DNA of 64,000 nucleotides from the NCBI GenBank assembly GCA_010094045.1, contig ML986609.1, forward strand, positions 236,689-300,688. Direction: 5' to 3'. The notes below the pieces were generated by a model. The model was not told the DNA's origin, ran no database searches, and saw only the letters and a program-made list of their open reading frames with translations. The position numbers and the translations under genes are program-made. The stretch is from Lojkania enalia (taxonomy: Eukaryota; Ascomycota; Dothideomycetes; Pleosporales). Shown piece by piece: positions 13,248 through 24,988 of this stretch (position 1 is its first letter; each line of letters starts with the position of its first letter).

Positions 13248-16200
13248 GTACCCCTCTTTTAGTTATAAGCTCTTATAAGTTAGGTCTTTATATTATATTT
13301 AGGTTATTTATAATTAAGTAGTAGTTATTAATACTAGTATTAGTTAAGGTTGTAGGTATATTAGCGCGATTAGTTATTATTATATAGTAGTACTATACTA
13401 GAGATTAAGTTAGGTTGTAGGTATATCGGCGCGACTAGTAGTTAATAGTAGTACTATATTAGGGATTAGGTTAGATCGCAGGTATATTAGTATAATTAGT
13501 TATTATTGTATAGTAGTACTATACTAGAGATTGGTAGTAGTATTATTACTAGCGTTATATTAGTATAATATTATTATAGGCGTCTAGGAATATACTTAGA
13601 TTAGACTCTAGCACCCAATTAAAAATCTAGACGTAATATCGTATTCGGGTCTTATTTATTTAAGTTTCTAGCGTAGTAATCTTCTACGGTAGTTGTTTTA
13701 GTAAAGTTACTAGCCGGGTACTATTCTAGGTCGTAATAGCTAGTCTATTTAACTAGGTATTTATACCAGCGTCTCTATCAGTTGTAATAGAGGTCTTCTA
13801 TTCGCTCGACGAGATATTCTAGTTCTCTATTAATCTCGATAGGTTTAGGGTTGTATACTTATTAACTAGGTAAGTAGTTAGATAACTTAGATACTAGCTG
13901 TAATAGCGATATATAGAATATAGGATGTATTTTAGCCGATTCGGGTAGCTTTAGTCTATAAGTATATAAGAACACCTTTGCGATAACTTTATAAAAGCCT
14001 ATATTCTTCTAGTTAAATTTTTTCAACGGTCTTCGTATACGTATATTTCTAGCGTCTAGCTAGACTAGATTACTAACCTAGTAGTTAGGGGCTAGTACGC
14101 GCTTACGGTTAGTATACTCTTATTAAAACGCTTATACCTAGGTAAGTTCTTCTCTAATATACTCTGTAATATCCTTTATCTTATTAACTAGTCTATTAGC
14201 TTTCTAGACTATTAGGGACTATTTTAGCGGTTAATAGATTCCTATAAGCGGCTCGAAACCTATTTAAAGGTACTAGCTAAAGTAGGCTAGAAACGGGGAG
14301 ACTTTTATTAATTTAAATACTGTATTATTTGCTTTAAACTATACTATTAGCAGCTATTTAACCTAGTTATCTTATTCGTAGCTAGTATAGGCTTAGAGAA
14401 CTTATTCTATTACTACGTTGGCGTTCTCTATCTAGCTATTAGCCTTTAAATAGAAGCTAGTTAATATATATATATTAATTTATAGCTGTTTATAGAACTC
14501 TTAGTAGAAGGTAGAGATAAACTATATTCTACAATCGGATATAATAGTATATAGCAGTCTATAGTAAACTTATATATAGCGATAGAATAGTCGAATAATA
14601 TTAGGAGCTTCGATTCTTGCGTATAGTATTAGGTGTCTATACTTACTAAGCCTATCAACTACTACTATAATATTTATACAACCTTCTAATTCTAGTAGAT
14701 TAATTATAAAGTTTATAGAGATATCTTAAAACCTTTATTTAGATATAAGCAATAGTTTTAGTAATCTATAGTACTTCTCTCTAGAAGTCTTACTTCTTTA
14801 GTATATATAATAATAGTCTATATATTATTATATTAAGTTAAATATCTTTAACTAATAGTATTTATACTGGAGTAGTTCTAAGGTCTTTCCTCAACTAGGG
14901 TATCTACTAGACGGCGAGTTATAGACAGTTTACAGCAGCTTAAACTTCAGCTTATTATAGTCTAGTACTATAAGTTAATTTTAGTAGTATAGTCGGTTAT
15001 TATACTTTTTATAGTTAGCTAGAGTTAGGAGTTTAAATTAACAAGCTTCTTCTTTTAGTAGCTTTAAAGTATCTTAGATTAGATTATTATTCGGGTATTC
15101 TTTATCGATAATCTCTATAATTAATTAGTCTACTTCTATCTATTAGAATAGTTTAGGACGAAGTAATATCTATTAACAACTTCTATAAGCCTCTTCTTAT
15201 ATAAGCTTATCCTATAACCTTTAAGTTAAGGTATTAGGCTTCTCTTTAAGTTTTCTAGGTTAGTATATAATACTAAAGTTAAACCTTAATAGATATTCTA
15301 ACTAACGGGCCTATTAGTAGCTTAGCTACTTTATTATTATAAAATACTATAGGTTCTTATAATTACTTAGCACTTTTATAGAGAATGCTGCACCTTCTAA
15401 TTCGGGCCTCTATTACTCAAAATATTAGATAATCGCGAGTAGTTCCTTATTATATATCTTATAGTTACCTTTAGTAGGGTTTATATACTTAGAGAAGTAG
15501 GTAACAGGTTTTAGTTTACTGTTAGCGCCTCTCTAAGATAGTACGTCGGCTATTATAAAGTTGGACGTATTAGCTTCTACTACTATTAGTAGCTTAGGGT
15601 TAAAGTATTAGAAAATTAGTATAGAGATAAAGGTATCCTTTAAGTAGTTAAAGAAATATTAACAGCTATCGTTCCAGTTAAATTAAGTATTCTTCTTAGT
15701 TAGGGCTATTAAGGGGGAGACTTCCTATAAGAAGTTGCTAATAAATTATTAGTAGAAGTTCGCGAAGCCTATAAAAGCTTAAATATCTTTTATATTCTTA
15801 GAGTATTTCTAGTTAATAATTATCTCTACCTTCTTTAAGTCTATATAGATCCCTTCTATAGTAATTATATATCCTAGGTAGATTATTTCTAACTAGTAGA
15901 ACTTATACTTATCTATATTAAGCTATAGACTATTCGCTCTTAAAGTTTTAAGAACTAACTAGATATACTATTTATAATCCTTTAGATTCTTACTAAATAT
16001 TAGAATATTATTAATATAGGTAGTATAGAATATATTAAAATATAGTCTTAATATATTATTTATAAAGTACTAGAACGTGTTTAGAGTATTAACTAGGTTA
16101 AAGGGTATTACTAGATATTTAAACAGCCTATAGCATATATAAAAGGTAGTCTTCTATTCGTCTTCTTTAGTAATCTTTAGCTTATTAAATACGGTAATAA

Positions 16201-18686
16201 TATTAAGTTTTATATAGGACTTAGTCTTACTAAATTAGGTTAACGTTTTTTAGATTAGTAGAATCGGGTATTAATTCTTAATAGTAATAGTATTTAGGAC
16301 TCTATAATCTACGCAGAATTAGAGATTACCTTTAAATTTCTTTATAAAGATTATAGGTATAACTACTAGTAATAAGCTTACTCTAATAAACCCTTTAAAT
16401 AAGTTCTTATTAAGGTACTTTTTTAGTACCTTCAACTTATTCTAGGACATCTTATAGAGTAGACCGAAACTAGCTTACTTACTATTTTCTAGTTTAATTT
16501 TATAATTATACGGTTATTATTTAAATAGCTTATCCGCATTTTTATATAAAAAGATAGATAATAGGTTATAATATTCTTTAAGTACTTTAGTAATAGGGTT
16601 AGTATATACCTTTAAGGCTAGAGTCTTATTAATATTAGCTATTAATATAGCGAAGATTTTATAGTTAAATTACTAGAAGAGTTAGACTAGTAGTATAGCA
16701 TCTATATAATATATATTTAGCTGTAGTATAGACTTTAGATATTTAGGCTTAGATAGGTCCTTTTAGCTATTATCTTTATCTAAGATTAGGTCGGTTTTAA
16801 TTTTAAATTCTTTTAACTAGCGTAGTATTTTAGGCTACTAGTAATTATATTAGGTATAGTTTAATAGGTAGAACTTTAAACGGTGCTACTTAAGCTTTAG
16901 GCTATATAAGGATCGTAAATTAGTTACTTTAAAATCTCCTTTTATATTAGGTTTAGATAGTTTATAGTCTTTAATAACCGTTTAAACAGCCTATTAGTAG
17001 ATAGTAGTATTAGTAGATTATAAGTATTAAGTTAAGCATCGGTTAGTAGTAAAAACTAGCTATTTATTCTTATAGTTTAGGTTTATATAATACTTATATA
17101 TCTATAGCTATTCTAGAATTATCTAGTATTTTTCTAGTATAGTTCTATAAAAATATACTATCTCTAAATAGTTTAGATATTAGAGGATTAGGATAACTAA
17201 GTAGAAGATAGTCCCCCTATAGAGAACTTCTCTATTAAAACTAGTTAGGTATAAGTTATATAGGAGTTATATCTTTTAGAGTTTTAAGGTATATATAAAG
17301 TCTCTATAGATATAGCTATAACTAGTAGCTCTAGTATTAATAAGAATATTAACGTCTTACTAGACTAGGTTTTAATAGATTAAGAAAGAAGCTAGAATCT
17401 AATAGTTTTATAACTATTTTTATAAAAGCTAGTTCTATAAATATATAGAGATTCGGTATAAATATAGTCCCGAGAAATAATTTACTTCTAGGATAGACCT
17501 TTTAGTAATATTCTAGATAGTAGGGCTAGCTATATTTAAGAGTAAGAATAATAGCCTTATTTATAAGATAATAAGCGTATTAAAAATTAGTTAGAAAATC
17601 GGTTGGAGGATTAAGAGTAGGACCTATAGGGTATAGTAGGGCTCTAAGACCCTTAATAGATTAATAGTAGAGGGGCGTTATATTCTAGCGAAATATATCC
17701 CTTACTATTATACTTATAACAGCGTCCTTTACAGCGGCGCCTTTCTTATTTATTAGAGCCTATAGGCGCGTAACTAGAAGTATTAAATTCTATAGCGTTT
17801 AGGTCCTTCTAGTAAGTAGTATAATACTTTAATTGTTTATAGTAGTTGCCGGGCAGGTAATATAGGTTAGTATTATATAGGGAAATTAGGTTAATATAGT
17901 TATTTAGGGTGCTAGGTATTATAATACTAATTATAGTACAGCGGAGCTTATTAGAGAAAGAATATTAGAAATATATAATTTGTCCGATCTTATTTAGTTT
18001 AGTATCTGCAATCAAGCGTCAGAATTTAGTAAAATAAGTAGAGAACCTGCTTTAACCTTACTTTAAGGTCTCTAACTTACTCTATACTATAGTTTCCTTA
18101 TTCCGGTCGCTATAGGTAGATTCTAAAAAGGCGACTAAGCTGTCTATAGAGTTAATACCCTTATCTATTAATAGGTTAACTAATATTACTAGGTCTTATT
18201 CTAGGCAGGAATAGGTATATAGAAGGCGGGTATATTTAGTTGGGTATTAGTTAGCGTTTTCTTCTAGTTTATAGCGGAGCTTTCTAATAAAGTATAAGAG
18301 CTCTAAGCGTTTACTAAAGAATATTAGAAGGTTAAGTAAGTAGTTAGAACGGAAATATAGGTTATATATAGTCTTAAGCGGATTAGAGGTTAATATAGAC
18401 ATCTATTTAGAAGCTAGGGTTGCAGGCTAAATCGGGCTAAAGGCGGGTAATAGTTCTATTACTATTAATATACTAGTAGCTAGTAGAAGAGTAGCTGTTT
18501 AGTAGCTACTAAATTCCCTTTATATTACTTTAAGGTCTAACTTATAGCAGTTTTCCTAGGTTATTAAGGCCTCTACTAGCATCTTATTCTTCTACTATAA
18601 AGAGTTTAACTTGCCCTAGATTTCTTTAAATATATTAACAAGCGCGTTCTTATCTATAAGATATAATAGTAGATAATATAATATAA

Positions 18687-18989
18687 TATTACAAACGTTT
18701 ATATATAATTAGTTAATCGCACTTTAGGTAGTTAACTCTATTACTATATACTATTTATAAATATTAAAACGTTGCGTAAAGAATAAAGATATCTATATTA
18801 TATAGATTTTTATAGAAGCTAGGTCTATACTATTATATAGGCTAGCTAGGTCGGCGAAACCTTCCTCTATTATAGTTAAGATAAGTCGGTTATATTCTAG
18901 CTAGTAGCTAATAGTTGTTGCTAGCAGCCGGTTCAGGTATTATAGTAAGAGTAGTATAGGTGCAGAGGTATCGCGGTATTACTGTAATA
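18687..18989 (-). repeat. Gypsy-2 5' LTR
   Basis: 303 bp, right LTR of the complete element and the same length as its partner. It is followed by target duplication TCTAG at 18,990-18,994. Confidence 0.9.
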
Positions 18990-21023
18990 TCTAGTAGCTA
19001 CTAAAATAAGTTCTACCCTCTATTATTTAAACGTAGTAATAATTGCGAATAGTTTCTTATTATAAATCTTCTAGTTTAGTTTTAAACCAGATAGAACCTT
19101 ACTATAAAATACTATAGGGCACTATTTTCTATTAGAATATTTCTATAATAGTACTTCTATAACTATTCTATTAGAAGTATTAGTTTCTATTTTTATTTCT
19201 AATATAGGGTTAAAGTAGTAGAATATAGGTATACTTAATAGGGCTAACTTTAATTTCTGAAAGGTAATATTATATTTTAAAATCTATATAAAAGAGGTTA
19301 TAAAACTCTATAGTATAATAATTAGCTTTATAATACGCGAGAATTCTAGTATAAACTGTTAATAGAATCTAGTAAAACCTAAGAAGAATTTTACACCTAT
19401 TATAGTAGTAGGTAACTACTAGTTATATAGTACTTCTACCTTCTTTAGATTAATCTTAAAGCCTTTATTTAAAAGGATATAGCTAAGGTATTTAGTTCGA
19501 GTAATATAGAATTCGCTCTTCTTAAGATTAACTTATAACTCTACTTAATATAATCTCTTAAGAACTTTCTTAATATAGATAGTATATATTACCTTATCTT
19601 TAGAGTAGATAAAAATATCGTCTAGGTAAGCGATATAGAAGTTATTTAAATAGTCGATTAGTACGTTATTTATATAGTACTAGTAAGTTACTAGACTATT
19701 ATATAATCTAAAAGGTAGAATTTTATATTTATAAGTTCTATATCGAGTCTAAAAGATAGTATATTCCTTAGAACTAGAGTCTATTCTAATTTTATTAAAA
19801 GTTATATAAATATTAAATTTAGTAAAAATTACTACCTTAGTAGACTTAAATAGGAGTTTATCTATATATAGTATTAAATATATATTATTATAGGTAAGAA
19901 TATTAAGTTTATAATAATCTATATAAATATATAGGTCGCTATTAGGTTTATAGACGTAAAGAATTGGAAATATAAAAGAGTTCCAACTCTACTTAATATA
20001 TCTATTCTATAGATTATCTATAATATACTTCTTAATTACTTCTAACTCCTTAATATTCTACTTATATAACGGGCTATAACTATTAGAGAGAGGTTCTATA
20101 AGAATAATCTTATAATTATAAAGGTAGTATTCTAGTAATTAATAAGTTACAGTTTTACTAAATATATTCTAATATCTATAGTATTTAAGTAGCAATCGGA
20201 GATTTACTAGTACTTTATTTTCAACCTTATCTTCTAACTCTAAAGCTTACTTATCTTTAATTAGCTACTCGATTTTGTATAGAAATATAGAGAAAAACTT
20301 ATTCTCTTTCCTCTTTATATTAAAGTAAAAAGTATTAGCTATAATAAAAGCGATAATAGGAGAACGGATTTTCTTTAGATTAGATTTAGACTTTATTATA
20401 TATAGGCGTGCAGGAGTTCTAAGCTTATTTAGATTATAAACTATAAGAAATTAATATAGTTTTAGTAGTCTTAGTAGACCTTTAATATAATAGATAGTTA
20501 GACTATAGGACTATTAATACTAGTTCTTTTCCTATAGAGCGTTACGTTGCTAGATATTTAACTTTACCTTCTTATCGCGTACTAGCTGAGTTAATTATAT
20601 AAGAAGACGAGGTAAAGGATTATAAATAGTAGGATACTTAGAGGGCTATATAATCTAATTCTTATCTATATCTAGCTAGAGTTAAAAGTAATATAACTAT
20701 TTAATACTAATAATATAATCTTAAGTACCTAGATTTATAATAATAAATAGATAATTTTAGATAGTTCTTCTATTAATTTAGAGATATAAGTAGATATACT
20801 AATTAACTAGAGTTTAAATTTAGTCCTAAAAACCTTTTAAAGTAATTTTAAAGGGTAAACGCTATATTAATATATATAGAGCTTAAGAGAGTAATCTAAC
20901 TACTATAGAATTAAAGAATAGAAAGCCTTAGGTGCTAATATTAATAAGAGCGTTTAGTTATATACTAACACCTTTTAAATATAGAATAGTAGAAATTTAG
21001 AAGTATTTTCCTCTAAATAAATA
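18990..21023 (-). mobile_element. Gypsy-3 internal segment: reverse transcriptase and start of RNase H
   Basis: On the minus strand from about 20,000 down to 19,400 a reverse transcriptase is readable with few breaks. Visible blocks are FTKFNIYITFNKIRI (palm), a YKYKILPFRLYN block, and the catalytic AYLDDIFIY near 19,620-19,650 with both aspartates intact, then LKKSEFYITRTKYLSYI. Bases 19,000-19,090 give the RNase H motif IYNKKLFAII. The better preservation is odd beside the YINN of Gypsy-2. Stops still interrupt the frame. Gypsy-2 interrupts this polyprotein within RNase H or integrase. Confidence 0.75.
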
Positions 21024-22529
21024 ATGTATTTCATAAGCGAGTCACCCACCCAAGTAAGTCGCCTACCTTATTAGCTATCTCTATATTTAGAGGCGTATAT
21101 TATAACAACGCCTGCAGGTATTACTATAATAATTTAATAGGGGATAGATATACTATTTATCTACTACTATATAAGTTCTAGTATTATATCTAGGCTCGCT
21201 ACAGCGGCTGCAGCGCTTCTAGTACAGCGTACCTACTCTTCTGCGCTTCCTACCTACGCGTACTTTATCCTCTAGCTGCTTATCTACCTCCTTTTAAGCA
21301 GCTATCTCAGCAGCTTTAGCCTTAGTAAGACTACCTTGCTTCTATGGAACTTTTTTTGATCGCTTTTTACGCTGTAATAGAGTCTTATTTACTTCTTAAA
21401 GCTGACTAACCTAACGCTAAAATAGTACGCATAAATAAGCTATCTATATAATACCTTTAGTAAGCGAATTAAGAGAATTATTAATCGCAGTAGGTAAGCT
21501 ATTCTAATACTTAGCAATACAGTCTTGGATTAGTATTGTTTAAGACCCTAGTTCAACAGTATTAGTTGGTATTTTTGACTCCTAGAGGCAACTAGCTGCT
21601 AGTAGTAATAATAGAGTATAAAGCTTAATATCGAGCTTTAATAGTACTATATTAAGATTATATAGTTCTAGACTAGTACCTTAAAAGCTTACGTATATAT
21701 TAGCCTTAGTAATAGAGCGCTAATATACTATACGAAAGGTTGGTAGAAAGTTGAGCTTTATAATATAGTAGATACTAGCTTATATAAGCTTATTAATCTT
21801 GCGCCTATATACTTTCTTTAATAGTAAGAAGTAGCCTACATCTAGAAGCTGTAGTAGATATAATAAATGTGCTGGCATATATAATAGAATAATATCCTTC
21901 TCTTTATAGAGCAGCTAAAACTTAATAGACCTATAGCTCTTATAGCTATTAATAACTAGTAGACGATAAGCGCCTACTATATGCTACCTTATATACTAAA
22001 GGTTAAACTAGCTACTAATAACTTTAGGATTCTTATAGAGAGCTCTTTAATAGTCGTATTTTTAATAGAAGTATATTTTAAGCTTAGGAATGCGATTAAT
22101 AAAGTTTGTTAGCTAGTTTTTACCGACCTAATTTATAGAGCGAGCTCTAAGTAAATAGTTAGCTATATCTCGTATACTATCGATTATAGGAGGGTATCTA
22201 CAAGATAATAGGTCTAGTATATACTGTATTATAGTTGATTCTTCTAGCTTTGTAAGCTTCTTTAAATTAAGCTTATAATTGCGTTATAAAGGTTTACCGG
22301 TGCGTTAGTCTCTAAGCGTCGTTCGGGGGATGCTATAAGTAGCTGTAGCACTTTATACGCTCTAAATTTAATCTTAATTAATAGCTAAGATAGCTAGTAA
22401 TATCTAACCTTCTTAATAGATTAATTAAGGTTAAGGTAGTTAATACATCACGTTATAAGTAGGTAGGGTATAACTTCTTAGTAAAAGTAGGCAACTCGCT
22501 TAGGTAGGCGACTCGCTTGTAAAATACGT
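21024..22529 (-). mobile_element. Pogo-D: internally deleted DNA transposon
   Basis: 1,506 bp with inverted repeats containing two AAGCGAGT-type motifs per end and TA on both sides (21,022-21,023 and 22,530-22,531). Compared with the 1,854-bp copy at 45,057-46,910, about 348 bp are missing near 22,005. The lost part held the segment with the first catalytic aspartate, so this copy could not encode a transposase even without RIP. It is inserted in the Gypsy-3 gag/pol region. Confidence 0.8.
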
Positions 22530-23116
22530 TATAATAAATCGATATTTAATAAGTTATATTTACTTAAGTTTAAGATAGAGAGTTTCTCTAGATATCTCTA
22601 TTTTCTACCTAAGAACTATCTAAGTAGTATTCGTTTACGTTTAAAAACTCTTCTTCTTTAATCTTCTTTTATTTAACCTCTATTTCTTATATTTTAAAAA
22701 CTATATATTTATTTACAAAATATTCTAGTTTACTATAGTTATAGTAATTACCTAAGGTTATATACCTTTTAGGTATAAGAATCTTATTAAGTTATTAGAA
22801 AGCGATTATAGTAGAATAAGATATTAATACTAGGGTAGATTAGGATAGTATTAGATTATAGGTTACTTTAGATAAACTTTTAAAAGTCTTCTAGTACTAA
22901 TCTAAATTTATTTTAGCTATAACCTATAAGCTAATAGTTCGTTCTAAGAGGTTAAAAATACTCCTCTTTTCTATATTATAGGTTATTAAGTAGGCGACTA
23001 TAGTATTAAAGAAGCCTTTCTATATAAGCTTAAAGCTAAAGTTTAATATCTTTAAACTAGAGAAAATCTTATCTTATAGATAGAAAAACTATTTAGATTA
23101 GAATATAAATCCCCTA
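22530..23116 (-). mobile_element. Gypsy-3 internal segment: gag with zinc-knuckle relic
   Basis: The minus strand near 22,700-22,740 reads YYNYSKLEYFVNKY, which fits a CCHC zinc knuckle (CxxCxxxxHxxxxC) after Cys-to-Tyr and His-to-Tyr changes. This is the expected position between Gag and Pol. Pogo-D and Pogo-B border it. Confidence 0.55.
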
Positions 23117-24988
23117 ATATACAGTATAAGCGAGCTAATTACCTAAGTAAGCTAATTATAATGCTAAGACTATACTAAAATCGCGACTACTTTTCGTAAA
23201 ATATTATACTTTCTTATATTCTATTATACTATATAGTATAGTAGCCTATTCTTCTATATCTATAGTATTATTTTTATACGTCTATGAGTTATATCTAGCC
23301 TCGCTGTACTGCCTATAACACCTTTAAGTCGGCTAGCCTCTATTAACGCGCGCCTTCTTCCTACTCTTCTTTCTATTAGTACGAGCGCTAAACTCTTTTA
23401 GAGTAGTTAATTAAGCGCCTTCTTTAATTATTAGGTTGCCTTCCTTCTATATACGCTTTCTTTTATACGATCGACGTTATATAACAGTCTTATTAGCTAC
23501 TTAAAGCTTAGTAACCTAAGCGTATAATAGTACGTTTTTATATATTATATATATAGTACCCTTTATAAACTATTTAAACGCCTCTACTATTAAAGTAGAT
23601 AAGCTATCTAGGTACTTTTAAACTCTTAATTAAACGTACGTAGATTAAGACCTAAATTTAATAGAATCACTTAGTATTTTTAACTCCTAAGGGGTATCTT
23701 CAACTATAAAAGGTATTAATATATATAGTCGAACTTTAAGCTTTAATAGTACTATATTTGGGTTGAATAGAACTAGACTAGCGCCTTAAAAGCTACTTAG
23801 GATATTACTCTTCGTAATTACTACGTTAAAAGCTGCTTTAAAGTAGGATAAGAACTCGATTTTTATAATATAGTTAATATAACCGTATATTAGCTGCTCG
23901 ACTTAGCGCCTATATACAGTCTTTAAAGGCGAGAAACAACCTATATCTAGTAGCTACAGTAGGTGTAATAAATGTAGAAGTATATAGAAAGTAATAATAT
24001 TCTTTTCCTTATAGTGCTACCTAAATTTAAGCGAGTCGTAACTCTTATAGCTGTCAAGAATTAGCAATTAATATATACTAATAGTACGATTCTTTATATA
24101 CGTATTAAAGTACTTTAACTACTTAATACTAATATTATTTATCGTCTAGCTGTTATTAGTAACCTATATAGCCCAGGTTAGTAGAATATCGTCTTCTTTA
24201 TACTATATAGAGAGGTAGTAGGTACCTATAAAGATAATAAAAAGTAGTATTACCTATTCTATCGCGTTAATACTCTAGATAACTATAGTCTACTCGCGAT
24301 TACCTAGCTAGAGCTGCTTTAGTTAATTCCGTCTCTTAGAGCTAGTAACTACTACTCCTATTAATATTACGCCTATTATAAAGCTTAATTTATTAAAGTT
24401 ATATATATTTTCGTTAATAATACTATATTTAGCCTTTATATTCTATATAAGGTAGAACCAGCCTCTTATAACCTTAGGATCCTTATATTTAGCTCTTAAA
24501 TAGTTGTACTTTTAATTAAATTTAACCTTAAGTTTAGGCGTACATTTAATAAAGTTCTCTACCCAGTTCTTTCTAACCTAACTAGTAGAGCGCGCAGCTA
24601 GTAGTAAATTAGCTATATTTTAAATAGTAGTAAGCTGCAGCGGAAATTCTCTTATATCTAGATCTAATATATACTAAACAATTACCTACTTCTTAGTCTT
24701 ACTAAGCTTTATTAAATTAGGCTGATAATTATATTATAGAGCTATTCCTTACTTTTATATACTAAGTATATTTTAGGAAATATTATAGATTAATATAATA
24801 CGATATATAGTTAATATTACGTTTTATTAAAGAGCTTAGAGTATAAGCTATATTCTAGCTTCTTTCTAAATTAATTCTATAGTTGTTAGTTATAGTATAA
24901 TACTATAAAGTATAATTATTACGATTTTAGTAGAGTTTTAGTATTATAATTAGTTCGCTTAGGTAATCAGCTTACTTATACTATACGT
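23117..24988 (-). mobile_element. Pogo-B: complete Fot1/pogo-like DNA transposon
   Basis: 1,872 bp with inverted repeats that each carry two AAGCGAGCT/TAAGTAAGC motifs, flanked by TA at 23,115-23,116 and 24,989-24,990. On the minus strand near 24,380-24,415 the frame reads NIYNFNKLSF, the degraded first aspartate block of a Fot1-type transposase. Stops are frequent. It is the reference copy for the fragment at 1-2,607. Confidence 0.8.

Larger units (their letters stand above)
12945..18989 (-). mobile_element. Gypsy-2: complete 6,045-bp Ty3/Gypsy element with chromodomain, RIP-inactivated
   Basis: Two 303-bp LTRs (12,945-13,247 and 18,687-18,989) bound the element, and the target duplication TCTAG is perfect (12,940-12,944 and 18,990-18,994). 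The LTRs start TATTAC and end GTAATA, which are RIP forms of TG...CA ends. A polypurine tract (complement of 13,248-13,260) lies beside the 3' LTR. Minus-strand traces: reverse transcriptase with TYINNILIF near 16,010-16,030, where active enzymes have Y-x-D-D; RNase H at about 15,250-15,800 with VEANTSNF; and a chromodomain near 13,700-13,850 with YKYLVK. It lies within Gypsy-3. Confidence 0.9.
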
